Source: Sphingobium psychrophilum (GTDB lineage Bacteria > Pseudomonadota > Alphaproteobacteria > Sphingomonadales > Sphingomonadaceae). From it: DNA of 64,000 nt. Both the position numbers and the translations under genes were made by a program. Positions within the stretch are counted from its first letter, which is position 1; each line of letters opens with the position of its first letter. This document shows, in pieces, positions 52,510-61,470 of the stretch. The stretch covers positions 248,001 to 312,000 of the forward strand of contig NZ_JABBFV010000002.1 of assembly GCF_012927105.1 (NCBI RefSeq), read 5' to 3'. The notes beneath the pieces are model-generated. The model did no database searches, was not told the DNA's origin, and worked only from the letters and a program-made list of their open reading frames with translations.

Positions 52510-54039
52510 TTACGGCACGATCGATTTATTAAAGCTGGAAACGGTAACATCTTCGAAAGTCTCGAAATCTTTCTCCAATCGGATTTGAAGCGCGGCCTTG
52601 GCGCTCGATCGTGCGAGGATGCGACAACGATCCTCGGCCCAGCCCGCGGCGCAGGGTGGGGCGCGCGTGCCAACATGCCTGTCCACCCAGATGCTGGACC
52701 CGTCGACGAACGCCTGCTCTAGGCTGGTGCGCGCCATCTGCTTGAGATCCGCATAGCCCATGCCCTGTTCGCGCGCGGCGCGCAGATATTCCTGGGTCAT
52801 GTCGGTGCGTAATATGCCTTGGTCGTCGGTCGATAGCAGCGTCGGGACGCCCGCCCGGCGATAGAGGCGTAGCGGGTGATCGTCGCCCTTCACTCCCAAT
52901 ATCACGGCGTTGCTGGTCAGGTTGATTTCCACCGCAACATCGTCGCGCGCCATCCGCGCCAGGGTGGCGATGGCGTCGTCCTCGTAAGCGATGGCGGTGC
53001 CATGGCCGATCCGTTCCGCGCCCGCGTCCAGCGCCTTGGCGATATGGTCGCGCAGGGCGGCGGGGGGCACCAGGCCGAACGCCAGTTCGCCCGCATGCAG
53101 CGTGCGATGCACGCGGGGATGCCGTTCCGCCAGAAAGCGGACCATCGCCATGTGCAGGTCATAGTCGCGCAGCGCGATCACCCAATCTTCCGGCTGCACG
53201 ATGTTGATGCCGACATAGCGCGGATCGCGATCGGCCAAGGCGAAGGCGAGGATCAGCGAGGTGAAGGCCTGCGCCGGGGGAAGGTCGCGCCATCCCCACG
53301 CGAGATAGCGGATGGCGATGCCGCAGCCGGGATCGGGGTTCGCGCCGCCACAGGCCAGCGCCTTGCCCGCCGCTGCCTCGTTCGCATCCAGTTCCGCGAT
53401 CGCCCGATCGATGACGGGCTTCGCCGCCTTGATCGCTTGGCTGTAAAAGGCAGCCAGGCCGCTGGCGTCCAGCTTTACGTCCGCCGCGCCCAGCGTCGCT
53501 GCGATCAGTGCGTCGGGATTGTGGATCAGTTCCAAATAGCCAACCCGATCGCCCGCCGCGACTTGCCGTGCGACAACCAAGGCGCCGGTGTCCGCGACCG
53601 GGCCAGTCGGGCCGAACCGTTCGAAACTGCCGAAAAACTGCGTATGGCCGGACACGTCATTGGCGCCCACGCCCTGCTGCACGCCGCGCGTCGACATGGC
53701 ATCGACCAGCCGGGCGAAGGCGAAGGGGGTCTGTTCGCCCACATGTTTGACCGTCCGCGCTTCGGGGCAGGGCGGCGCGACGACGCGGGTGCCGCTATCG
53801 TCCACGCACAGGCCCGCCTGCGCCGCCCAGCGCAGATAATCTTCCGCATAGGGGGTGCCGCCCAGATGATTGTGCAGGTCGCCGCCCTTGGGCATCGCCT
53901 TGAGGAACAGCCGCAGCGCGGGCGGACTGTCCGCCAGCCGGTCGAACAGGGCGGCCGCAGCCGCTTCCCCACTGGTCGTCTGCGCCGCAGCCGGCGACAG
54001 CACGGCCAGCGAGGTCATGAGGGCCAGGCCACGCTTCAT
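52510..54039 (-). CDS. Secreted adenosine deaminase-like metalloenzyme (ADGF-like)
   Basis: 509 residues with a Sec signal ending near PAAAQ. The amidohydrolase metal motifs are complete: H56 and H58 in GGDLHNHLGG, LHAGELAFG, RIGHGTAIAYEDD, NLTSNAVILG and LLSTDDQGIL. The length (about 150 residues more than cytosolic Add) and export signal fit the ADGF-like group of extracellular adenosine deaminases. It would turn adenosine to inosine, or a related nucleoside, in the periplasm. It overlaps the second NUP gene by ATGA, which ties the two in one operon. Confidence 0.86.
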   Translation of the reverse strand: MKRGLALMTSLAVLSPAAAQTTSGEAAAAALFDRLADSPPALRLFLKAMPKGGDLHNHLGGTPYAEDYLRWAAQAGLCVDDSGTRVVAPPCPEARTVKHVGEQTPFAFARLVDAMSTRGVQQGVGANDVSGHTQFFGSFERFGPTGPVADTGALVVARQVAAGDRVGYLELIHNPDALIAATLGAADVKLDASGLAAFYSQAIKAAKPVIDRAIAELDANEAAAGKALACGGANPDPGCGIAIRYLAWGWRDLPPAQAFTSLILAFALADRDPRYVGINIVQPEDWVIALRDYDLHMAMVRFLAERHPRVHRTLHAGELAFGLVPPAALRDHIAKALDAGAERIGHGTAIAYEDDAIATLARMARDDVAVEINLTSNAVILGVKGDDHPLRLYRRAGVPTLLSTDDQGILRTDMTQEYLRAAREQGMGYADLKQMARTSLEQAFVDGSSIWVDRHVGTRAPPCAAGWAEDRCRILARSSAKAALQIRLEKDFETFEDVTVSSFNKSIVP

Positions 54040-55169
54040 TGCGGATCGGTTCCCGGCACATGATCCTTGTAGCTATCCCAATGGCTCAGCAATTCATGCA
54101 CCACCGGCACGCCGACGCGATAATTGGCTTCGAACGCTGCGACCTGGCCTGCGCCTTCATCGGCGACGCTTTCGACGGCCGATCGGCCCGGCGGCGGCAT
54201 GGATGGATTGCTGCCGGTACGCAGCACCAGCACGCGCGCCGGATCGACCAGCCCCTGTTTCGCGGCGATCGCCATGGCGCCGGCCAGCGATTGGCTTTCC
54301 ATGTTGGTCATGGCGAAACGACCCTTGCCGCCGGTCCACAGCTTCACCCAGTCGCGCGCCCATTGGGTGCGGCCGGGGCCATGCCAGTAGCGGACTGACC
54401 CCAGCGTCTCGCCCATCAGCACGAAGGGCGGCTTTTGCGCATTGGGATAGCCGGCCCACGCTGCCCGCGCCTTTTGCAGCGCCGGACTGTCGGGAATGGC
54501 CACATCCTTGGTGCGATCATAGGCCCATTGCGCCAGGCTTTGGTTCAGCTTCACCGACATCGTCAGCTTGCCGGTATCGGTGAAGCCAGCGAAGCTCTCG
54601 GTATTCTGGGGCAGCGTGTTGGGCGCGTCGGCTCCGATTGCGAACAGGCCATAGGGCCAGTCCTTGCCCACTTCGCGATCGTCAAATTCCCGCAATGTGT
54701 CGCCCTGCACCACCCAGCGCGACCAGGCGGCGCTGCCGACCGATGCGATTTGCGGATCGACGCCCGATATGCCGGTAAACAGCCAGTAGGTCTTGCTGAA
54801 ATCGAAGCGCGGGTCGAGCAAAAGGCTCATCAACTGTTCGGCAACGCCGCCCAACATCGTGTCCGGGCTGCCCCAGCACATGCCGTATAGTCCTGCCGCA
54901 TTGCGGCGCAGCGGGTGTAGCGCACCCTTGATCGGGATGACCTCAGTCAGCTTCTCGCGCTCGGCCCAAAGCTGGAACTCGCCGGGCGCATCGCCCATAT
55001 CCTCGCCGGGTTCGAAATTGGCGACGACGATGACCTTGACCGGGATCGGCTTGACGGACGGCAGCGCCGGCACAGGCGGTTCGGCAGCACGGCCCAATGA
55101 CGGGCAGGCCAGCGCCGCGACCGTCACGGCCATCGCCATCATCGCCTGTCTTGCGGACCCCACCACCAT
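54036..55169 (-). CDS. Secreted NUP-family protein ('purine nucleoside permease'), copy 2
   Basis: 377 residues with a signal peptide ending near LGRAA and no further membrane segment. It is a diverged paralogue of the copy at 48640-49749: VIVVANFEPGEDMGDAPGEF, LLLDPRFDFSKTYWLFTGIS, DPQIASVGSAAWSRWVVQGD, FAMTNMESQSLAGAMAIAAK and LRTGSNPSMPPPG. The MEE of copy 1 is MES here, so base or ribose contacts may differ. No good ribosome site precedes the ATG at 55169, and a downstream ATG in the same signal region is possible. First gene of the operon with the secreted deaminase, divergent from a LysR regulator. Confidence 0.78.
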   Translation of the reverse strand: MVVGSARQAMMAMAVTVAALACPSLGRAAEPPVPALPSVKPIPVKVIVVANFEPGEDMGDAPGEFQLWAEREKLTEVIPIKGALHPLRRNAAGLYGMCWGSPDTMLGGVAEQLMSLLLDPRFDFSKTYWLFTGISGVDPQIASVGSAAWSRWVVQGDTLREFDDREVGKDWPYGLFAIGADAPNTLPQNTESFAGFTDTGKLTMSVKLNQSLAQWAYDRTKDVAIPDSPALQKARAAWAGYPNAQKPPFVLMGETLGSVRYWHGPGRTQWARDWVKLWTGGKGRFAMTNMESQSLAGAMAIAAKQGLVDPARVLVLRTGSNPSMPPPGRSAVESVADEGAGQVAAFEANYRVGVPVVHELLSHWDSYKDHVPGTDPQ

Positions 55170-55208
55170 TGCATCCCCACTATTTCACTCTGCGGTGCGA
55201 GTAAGGGC

Positions 55209-55231
55209 TTGACCTGATGCGATCAAACGCA
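55209..55231. promoter_or_regulatory. Promoter element and LysR-type dyad between NUP and LysR genes
   Basis: TTGACC (55209-55214) resembles a plus-strand -35 element, and TGCG-N6-CGCA (55218-55231) is a short dyad of the T-N11-A type bound by LysR proteins. Both lie in the 101-base divergent spacer. Confidence 0.4.
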
Positions 55232-55270
55232 ATGAATCCTACGGAGTGTTGCAAAAATTAGGGTGGGTCC

Positions 55271-56203
55271 ATGCCGGCATTTTCGCGTTTTCTGCGCTAC
55301 TTCATGGCGGTCGGCCGACTGGGGTCGATCCGTAAGGCGGCAGACGAACTCAATATCTCCGCGTCCGCCATCGACCGGCAGATTTTGAATGTGGAGGCGG
55401 ACCTGGGGATGCCGCTGTTCGAACGGTTGCCAACCGGCCTGCGTCTGACCGCCGCCGGGGAAATCATGATGGCGGCGGGCGGGCGCTGGCAGAAAAATCT
55501 GTCCGACGTTCGCGCCCAGATAGAGGATCTGCGCGGCCTCAAGCGTGGCCATGTCGACATCGCCATCATCGACGCGCTGGCGAAGGGCTATATCCCCGGC
55601 GCGATCCGCGCGATCCAGAGCCGCTATCCGGGCATCACCATTGGCGTGCGGGTGCTGGAAAACGACCGGGTGCGCGAAGCCATTGCCAGTGGCGAAGCGG
55701 ATTTCGGCATATTGTTCGAACCGCAATCCTATCGCGACCTGACCGTGCGCTCCTTTGTCGAGGTCGTCCTGGGCTTCCTCACCCCCGCCGGCCACCCCTT
55801 TGGCGAGCAGCGCGAGGCCCGCTTTTCCGCCTGCGCCGGATCGCCATTGATCGTCCCGGCCGAGCCGCTGGCGGTGTGCCAGCAGATCGCCGTGCTGGAA
55901 GGGACCAGCGGCCTCATGATCGAACCCGCCGCCAGTTCCGACAATATCCAGATGATCACCTCGCTGGTCATGCAGGGGGTCGGCATCGGCATATTGACCT
56001 CGCTCGACGTGATTACGGAGGTGCAGCGCGGCACCCTTTCCTTCACCCGCATTTCCGATCCGATCCTGCGGCCGATGACGCTGGCGCTCTGCACCGCGGC
56101 GGCGCGCACCCCGTCTTACGCGGCGGGGATCGTCCTGGGCGAGATAGAGAGCGGCTTTGCGCAACTCAGCTATCCCGTCTCGATCGAGCGCGCCGACCTC
56201 TGA
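55271..56203 (+). CDS. LysR-family regulator of the purine locus
   Basis: 310 residues. The N-terminal HTH (FLRYFMAVGRLGSIRKAADE, ISASAIDRQILNVEADLGMP, LFERLPTGLRLTAAGE) is followed by a LysR substrate-binding domain (GHVDIAIIDALAKGYIPGAI, ASGEADFGILFEP, DNIQMITSLVMQGVGIGILT). It is divergent from the NUP/secreted deaminase operon and upstream of a phosphoribosyltransferase gene. It probably activates the purine operon on sensing a purine compound; the ligand is not known from sequence. Confidence 0.9.
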   Translation: MPAFSRFLRYFMAVGRLGSIRKAADELNISASAIDRQILNVEADLGMPLFERLPTGLRLTAAGEIMMAAGGRWQKNLSDVRAQIEDLRGLKRGHVDIAIIDALAKGYIPGAIRAIQSRYPGITIGVRVLENDRVREAIASGEADFGILFEPQSYRDLTVRSFVEVVLGFLTPAGHPFGEQREARFSACAGSPLIVPAEPLAVCQQIAVLEGTSGLMIEPAASSDNIQMITSLVMQGVGIGILTSLDVITEVQRGTLSFTRISDPILRPMTLALCTAAARTPSYAAGIVLGEIESGFAQLSYPVSIERADL

Positions 56204-56250
56204 TCCGCGTTACCGCCGATTGCCCCCTTGGCGCGGGCGGGATAATCGGC

Positions 56251-56820
56251 ATGCTCATGTCCATTCCCGGCCAACTGGATTCGCTTTTCATGAGCAGCAC
56301 CGCTGAACCCGAACTTTTCTACATCGGCTATGACGCCTTCCTCGCCGACGTACAGACCGTCGCGCGCCAGGTGGGGGAGGGCGACTGGACGCCCGACTTC
56401 ATCATCGGCATCGGCCGCGGCGGGCTGGTCCCGGCGGTCTATATCTCGCACCAGCTCAAACTGCCGATGCTCTCGATCGACCATAGCAGCAAGGTGCCCG
56501 GCTTTGCCGACGAACTGCTGGGCAAGGTCGCGGCCAAGAGCGCGGCAGGAGTGAAGCTGCTGTTCGTCGACGACATCAACGACAGCGGCGGCACGATCGA
56601 CTATATTCGCCGCCTGCTGGCCGACAATCGCTGCGACGCCGGCAACCTGCGCTTCGCGGTGCTGATGTCCAACAGCCGGTCGCGCCAGACGGTCGATTAT
56701 TGGGCGAGCATGATCGATCGCGACAGCGACAAGCGCTGGTTCGTCTTTCCCTGGGAATCGGTCGGCGCCAGCGACGACATCGTGGAGGAGGCGCTGTCCG
56801 TGCCTGAGCGCCTGTCCTGA
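56251..56820 (+). CDS. Purine phosphoribosyltransferase (xanthine/hypoxanthine-guanine type)
   Basis: 189 residues from the ATG at 56251; ATGs at 56257 and 56290 are also possible. The type-I PRTase fold is clear: DFIIGIGRGGLVPAVYISHQ (PPi loop region), and the PRPP motif LLFVDDINDSGGT at about 103-115. The C-terminal end WFVFPWESVGA is typical of the Gpt/Hpt-like group. It would link purine bases to PRPP, making XMP, GMP or IMP, and so salvages bases brought in by the NCS2 permease. It follows the LysR gene by 47 bases. Confidence 0.84.
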   Translation: MLMSIPGQLDSLFMSSTAEPELFYIGYDAFLADVQTVARQVGEGDWTPDFIIGIGRGGLVPAVYISHQLKLPMLSIDHSSKVPGFADELLGKVAAKSAAGVKLLFVDDINDSGGTIDYIRRLLADNRCDAGNLRFAVLMSNSRSRQTVDYWASMIDRDSDKRWFVFPWESVGASDDIVEEALSVPERLS

Positions 56821-56849
56821 GCGGGGATAAGAGCGGCCGCGACGGGCGG

Positions 56850-57428
56850 ATGCGGATCTGCGTGTTCCTTGGCTCCTCGCCGGGGCGGCTGCCCGTCTAT
56901 CGAGAAGCGGCGGAGCAGTTCGGGACATTGCTGGCGCAGCGCGGCATCGGCCTGGTCTATGGCGGCGGCACCGTCGGCTTGATGGGCGTGGTCGCCGATG
57001 CGGCCTGCGCTGCGGGCGGCGAGGTGATCGGCGTCATCCCCGAAGCGCTACGCGCCCGCGAACATGACCATCAGGGGATCAGCGAACTGCATGTCGTTCA
57101 GACCATGCATGAGCGCAAGGCGCTGATGGCCAAGCTGGCGGACGGATTCGTGACGCTGCCCGGCGGCATCGGCACCTTTGAAGAGATGTTCGAGGCCTGG
57201 TGCTGGTCGCAACTGGGCTATCATGAAAAGCCGGTGGGGATGCTGGACGTCAACGGCTTCTACAGCGGCATGTCGGGCTTTATCGATCATGTCGTGGCGG
57301 AAGGGTTCCTGAAGCCCGAACATCGCGCCATGCTGCTGATCGAGCGCGATCCCGAACTGATGCTTGATCGCATCGCCCAATATCTGCCGCCCCGGACTGA
57401 ACATTGGCTGGGCGACGGTGATGTTTAG
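56850..57428 (+). CDS. LOG-family nucleoside 5'-monophosphate phosphoribohydrolase
   Basis: 192 residues, TIGR00730-type. The LOG motifs MHERK (86-90) and PGGIGTFEE (104-112) are both intact, with the Rossmann-like YGGGTVGLMGVVADAA before them. These enzymes split AMP or cytokinin riboside monophosphates to the free base plus ribose 5-phosphate. Within a purine locus, feeding adenine to the adenine deaminase encoded just after is a sensible role. Making free cytokinin is the alternative, but no isopentenyl transferase gene is nearby. Confidence 0.88.
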   Translation: MRICVFLGSSPGRLPVYREAAEQFGTLLAQRGIGLVYGGGTVGLMGVVADAACAAGGEVIGVIPEALRAREHDHQGISELHVVQTMHERKALMAKLADGFVTLPGGIGTFEEMFEAWCWSQLGYHEKPVGMLDVNGFYSGMSGFIDHVVAEGFLKPEHRAMLLIERDPELMLDRIAQYLPPRTEHWLGDGDV

Positions 57429-57434
57429 GTAAGC

Positions 57435-57460
57435 CCTGCTCCGGCCTTCGCCGGAGCAGG
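57435..57460. terminator. 11-bp stem-loop between convergent LOG and adenine deaminase genes
   Basis: CCTGCTCCGGC (57435-57445) pairs perfectly with GCCGGAGCAGG (57450-57460) around CTTC. There is no long T-run, but ATTTT lies 11 bases on. Likely a shared terminator for the converging genes; the sequence type also occurs as a common intergenic hairpin in alphaproteobacteria. Confidence 0.65.
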
Positions 57461-57473
57461 ACAGCGTGCGATT

Positions 57474-58490
57474 TTAAGCCTGTTCTGCCAGATAGTCGTC
57501 CAGCCGGGCCAGATGCGCCGCCACGGCCTCTGCCGGCAGGAACGAGCCGGTAAAGCTGTTGCGCGCCAATGTCGCCAGTTGACCCCGGTCCAGCCCGCGT
57601 GCCCCCGCGACCGCCCGATAATTGTCAGCGACATAGCCGCCGAAATAAGCGGGGTCGTCCGAATTGATGGTCGCTTTCAGGCCCAGCGTCAGCATGCGGT
57701 CGATCGGATGATCTTCGATCGCATCGATCACGCAGAGCTTGAGGTTGGAAAGCGGGCAGACGGTCAGCGTCATGCCGTCGCGCGCCAGCCGTTCGACGAG
57801 CGCAGCATCTTCCAGCGCCCGGTTGCCATGGTCGATGCGGTCGACTTTCAGCAAATCGAGCGCTTGCATCACATAGGCGGGCGGCCCCTCCTCCCCCGCA
57901 TGGGCGACCAGGCGGAGGCCCTTCTCCCGCGCCGTGGCGAACACGCGCGCGAATTTCTCAGGCGGGTGGCCCATTTCCGAGGAATCGAGTCCGACCGCTG
58001 CAATCCGGTCCAGCCAGGGTTCGGCTTCCGCCAGCGTCGCAACGGCGTCCTCCTCGCTCAGGTGGCGCAGGAAGCTCAGGATCAGCAGGCTGGTCATACC
58101 ATGCCGCGCCTCCGCTTCTGCGCGAGCGGAGAGCAGTCCTTCGATCACCTCGGCAAAGGGGATGCCCCGCGCGGTATGCGTCTGCGGATCGAACATGATT
58201 TCGGCATGGACGACGCCGTCTGCCGCCGCGCGATCGAAATAGGCGGCGGCGAGGTCGTGGAAATCCTGCCGCGTCCGTAACACGTCTGCCCCGGCATAAT
58301 AGATGTCGAGGAAATCCTGCAAATTGCCGAACGCATAGGCGGCGCGCACCGCCTCCACATCCGCATAAGGGATGGCGACGCCATTGCGCCGGGCGAGGGC
58401 GAACATCAGTTCCGGCTCCAGGCTACCCTCGATATGGAGATGGAGTTCGGCCTTGGGCAGGCCAGTGATAAAGGCGTCGAGATCGATCAT
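57474..58490 (-). CDS. Adenine deaminase, Add-like subfamily
   Basis: 338 residues from the ATG at 58490 ([20 protein letters not shown]). Zinc-binding H17 and H19 are in [15 protein letters not shown]. Further motifs are [24 protein letters not shown]-like [61 protein letters not shown] and [12 protein letters not shown]. This set, above all the [16 protein letters not shown] and DPAYFGGYV stretches, matches the Pseudomonas/fungal-type adenine deaminases rather than adenosine deaminases. It makes hypoxanthine from adenine in the cytosol. Last gene of the minus-strand xdh-gua operon. Confidence 0.86.
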   Translation of the reverse strand: MIDLDAFITGLPKAELHLHIEGSLEPELMFALARRNGVAIPYADVEAVRAAYAFGNLQDFLDIYYAGADVLRTRQDFHDLAAAYFDRAAADGVVHAEIMFDPQTHTARGIPFAEVIEGLLSARAEAEARHGMTSLLILSFLRHLSEEDAVATLAEAEPWLDRIAAVGLDSSEMGHPPEKFARVFATAREKGLRLVAHAGEEGPPAYVMQALDLLKVDRIDHGNRALEDAALVERLARDGMTLTVCPLSNLKLCVIDAIEDHPIDRMLTLGLKATINSDDPAYFGGYVADNYRAVAGARGLDRGQLATLARNSFTGSFLPAEAVAAHLARLDDYLAEQA

Positions 58491-58565
58491 GGCCCCGACT
58501 CTAGGCGGGCACGCCGCCGCCCGCAAATGCAATCCCGGCGACGGCGTGTTGCCGCAATGCGCGCA

Positions 58566-59262
58566 TCAATGGATCGACCGCACCCAATCCGGCAAATCGC
58601 CTAGCCGGTCCAGCAGGCGGAAGCGCGCATGGTCATCGGGCACCCGGCCCATTTCATGCGCCCACGCACCGTCCTGCGGGATATACGCCGCCCAGGCCCC
58701 CGCCTCCAGCGCGGGGTTGATATCCGACCGCAGCGAATCGCCGGCCATCACCGCCTGGTCCCCCCGCAACGCCATATTGGGCGAAGATTCGGGTGAAGGT
58801 GTCCGGCGTCTTGTCGCTGACGATTTCGATCCCGCTGAACAGGTCGCCCAGCCCGGACGCCGCCAGCTTGCTCTCCTGGTGCAGCAGGTCACCTTTCGTC
58901 ACCAGCACGACCTCGCCCAGATGCGACAACGCCTCCAGCGTCTCCAGCACATCGTCGAACAATTCGACCGGATGGGCGAGCAGGGTGCGCCCGGCGGCCA
59001 GGATATCGGATACCAGCGACTTGGACAGATTGTCGCCCGCCAGGTCCACGGCCGTCTCGATCATCGACAAAGTGAAGCCCTTGGCCCCATAGCCATAAAG
59101 TTTGAGGTTGCGCGTTTCGCACGCGATCAACCGGTCGCGAGTGACATGATCGTCGGCGAAGGGCTGCAACATCGCCACCAGCGCTTCTTCGGTGGCATTG
59201 AAATGGCGCATATTGTGCCAGAGCGTGTCGTCGGCATCGAGGCAGATAAGCTTGATCGTCAT
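58566..59262 (-). pseudogene. HAD-superfamily hydrolase, frameshifted in a six-base homopolymer
   Basis: From the ATG at 59262 the frame encodes MTIKLICLDADDTLWHN with HAD motif I (DADDTLW), a cap region, motif II (VTKGD) and a Lys in IVSDKTPDTF. After FAQYGVA it shifts out of frame. The adjoining frame then gives GDQAVMAGDSLRSDINPALE (motif IV) and a normal end at 58566. Removing one base from the six-C run at 58760-58765 joins both parts into a 231-residue protein, the normal length of this group. So this is either a real frameshift or a sequencing error. The family includes nucleotidases, which would fit this purine operon. Confidence 0.85.
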
Positions 59263-59272
59263 CGTCTTTCCA

Positions 59273-60553
59273 TCATGCGCAGTCGACGCGCCGCCCCATG
59301 ATATAGGTGCCCGCGACGGCCCGGTCATCGCCCAATATCTGCAACGCGAACAGTCGTTCGGCAAGGTCCGCGTCGGCGGTACGCCGCGCCAGCAGCGGCG
59401 TAGCGGCAGGGTCCAGCACCACGAAATCGGCCTCCTGCCCTGGCAGCAATCCGCCGACCTTATCGCCGATATGCAGCAGCGCCGCGCTGCCCGCCGTGGC
59501 CAGATACAGCGCGCGAAACGGATCGAGCCGATGCCCGCGCATCAGCGCCGCCTGATAGGCGATCCCGGCGGTGTACAGCATCGAGAAGCTGGTGCCTGCC
59601 CCGACATCGGTGCCAAGGCCCAGTTTTATCCCATGCCGCGCCGCTTGGCTGAAATCGAAAAAGCCCGACCCCAGAAACAGGTTGGAGGTCGGGCAGACCG
59701 CGATCCCCGCGCCGCTCTCCCCCATCCGGGCGCAGGCGCGGTCGGACAGATGGATGCCGTGGGCGAAGACCGACCGCGCGCCCACCAGCCCGAAACGGTC
59801 ATAGGCGTCCAGATAGTCGGCCGCGTCGAGGAAACGCGCCGCCACCGCCGCACATTCGCGTTCATTCTCGGCCAGATGGGTGTGCAGCAGCACATCTGGA
59901 TGCGTCGCCAGCAGCGCGCCTGCGATATGCAGCTGCGTATCGGACGAGGTCAGCGCGAAACGCGGCGTCACGGCGTAACCCAGCCGCCCCTTGCCGCGCC
60001 ACCGGCCGATCAGCGCCTCGCTCTCGGTACGTGCCGTTTCCGGCGTGTCGGCCAGCCCCTCCGGTCCCAAATCCATCAGCACTTTGCCGGAAATTATCCG
60101 CATATTCCGGGCAAGCGCCGCGTCGAACAGCGCATCGACCGAATGGGCATGGACGGTGGGAAAGACCAGGGCGCTGGTGGTGCCGTTCCGCAGCAGTTCG
60201 TCCAGAAACAGCCCGGCGACCAGGTCGGCATGGCTGCGGTCGGCGAAGGCTTTTTCCGCCGGAAAGATATGGCGATCAAGCCAGTCGAGCAGTTGTTCGC
60301 CATGCGAGGCGATCCGGTCCATCTGCGGATAATGGACATGGGCGTCGATGAAGCCCGGCACGATCAGTCCCGGCAGCGTCTCGACCGGCACATCGGCATG
60401 AACCGGCGCGAGGTCGGCATAGGCGCCGCGCGCGACGATGATGCCATCCTCCACCACCAGCAGTCCGTCCGGCTCATGCCGCACGGCGTCGGGACAGATC
60501 AGAGGATCATGCGCCACCGACAGGATGTCGCCGCGAAAGGCCCGGATAGTCAT
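59273..60553 (-). CDS. guaD: Guanine deaminase
   Basis: 426 residues, amidohydrolase fold. Zinc ligands H72 and H74 lie in GFIDAHVHYPQMD, with HTHLAENERE, VFAHGIHLSD and LGLGTDVGAGTSFSM supplying the other metal and catalytic residues. AVCPTSNLFLGSGFFD and LLPGQEADFVVLDP are typical of bacterial GuaD. It makes xanthine from guanine, feeding xanthine dehydrogenase encoded upstream. It overlaps xdhC by ATGA and ends 10 bases before the HAD gene. Confidence 0.93.
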   Translation of the reverse strand: MTIRAFRGDILSVAHDPLICPDAVRHEPDGLLVVEDGIIVARGAYADLAPVHADVPVETLPGLIVPGFIDAHVHYPQMDRIASHGEQLLDWLDRHIFPAEKAFADRSHADLVAGLFLDELLRNGTTSALVFPTVHAHSVDALFDAALARNMRIISGKVLMDLGPEGLADTPETARTESEALIGRWRGKGRLGYAVTPRFALTSSDTQLHIAGALLATHPDVLLHTHLAENERECAAVAARFLDAADYLDAYDRFGLVGARSVFAHGIHLSDRACARMGESGAGIAVCPTSNLFLGSGFFDFSQAARHGIKLGLGTDVGAGTSFSMLYTAGIAYQAALMRGHRLDPFRALYLATAGSAALLHIGDKVGGLLPGQEADFVVLDPAATPLLARRTADADLAERLFALQILGDDRAVAGTYIMGRRVDCA

Positions 60554-61470
60554 GGCCGCTCCAGTTGCAACAATTGGGCCAGCGCGGCGATGGCGATCAC
60601 ATCCGGTTCCTTGCCGGCCACGCCACTGATGCCTATCGGGCAGGTCAGCCGCGCACGCGCCGTTTGCGAAACGCCGTCGCGCTCCAGCCGACTATGGAAG
60701 CGCGCACGCTTGGTCTGCGATCCGATGAGGCCCACAAAGGCGATCGGTCCCCGCTCCAGCGCTGCTCGGGTCAGCCGATAGTCGAGCGCATGGTCATGGG
60801 TCAGGATCAGCATCGCGGCGTCATCGGGCGCTTCAGTCACACATTGCGCGATCGCATCCTCCGGCACGATGGCGACGCCGTCGATCGTCTCGAACAAGGG
60901 CCGCGTGTCGAACCAGGCGAGGCGTAGCGGCAGCGCCTGTGCATGGCGCGCGATCGCCTGGCCGACATGGCCCGCGCCGAACAGATAGAGCGGGCGGCGG
61001 CGCTGGCCGATCATCTCGGCAAAGGTCGCGCCCTCCCGCGGCCGGTCGCCCCGCGCGGACAGCGGGGTCGGTGTGGCCTTCGCGCTGACATGGCGCTCGA
61101 TCCGGATCGGCGTCAGGGTCGATACCAGCACCCGTTCCTCCGCTGCATCGGCCAGCCAGTCGAGCGCAGCGGGATCGACATGCTCGATCAGCAACCGCAC
61201 CCGCCCGCCGCAGCATTGGCCGAGCAACGGGCCAAGCGGATAATCCTGCACCCGCCAGCTGCCCGGCGGCAGCGCCAATATGATGTGCGCCTGCTCGATT
61301 GCGCGGTGCTCCAATTGACCACCGCCGATCGTCCCGAACAGCCGGTCGGCGCTCACCAGCATTCGCGTGCCCGCGCCCCGCGGCGCCGACCCCTCGCTCG
61401 CCAGTATGCTGACCAGAGCAGCCGGTTCGCTCGACGCCACCTCCTTCATCCATGCCAGCCAGTCGCTCAT
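60550..61470 (-). CDS. xdhC: Xanthine dehydrogenase accessory protein XdhC
   Basis: 306 residues from the ATG at 61470 (ATGA overlap with xdhB). The XdhC/CoxI N-terminal domain shows LVSILASEGSAPRGAGTRML, GTIGGGQLEHRAI and GQCCGGRVRLLIEH; the C-terminal Rossmann domain has LYLFGAGHVGQAIARHA, LTHDHALDYRLTRAAL and FVGLIGSQTKRARF. XdhC binds and sulfurates the molybdenum cofactor and inserts it into XdhB. Its place directly after xdhB is the standard arrangement. Confidence 0.94.
   Translation of the reverse strand: MSDWLAWMKEVASSEPAALVSILASEGSAPRGAGTRMLVSADRLFGTIGGGQLEHRAIEQAHIILALPPGSWRVQDYPLGPLLGQCCGGRVRLLIEHVDPAALDWLADAAEERVLVSTLTPIRIERHVSAKATPTPLSARGDRPREGATFAEMIGQRRRPLYLFGAGHVGQAIARHAQALPLRLAWFDTRPLFETIDGVAIVPEDAIAQCVTEAPDDAAMLILTHDHALDYRLTRAALERGPIAFVGLIGSQTKRARFHSRLERDGVSQTARARLTCPIGISGVAGKEPDVIAIAALAQLLQLERP

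Noticed and set aside
57435..57460. Possible mobile palindromic repeat (REP-like) element
   Set aside because: Only one copy is visible in this window, and its place between converging genes is explained by termination.
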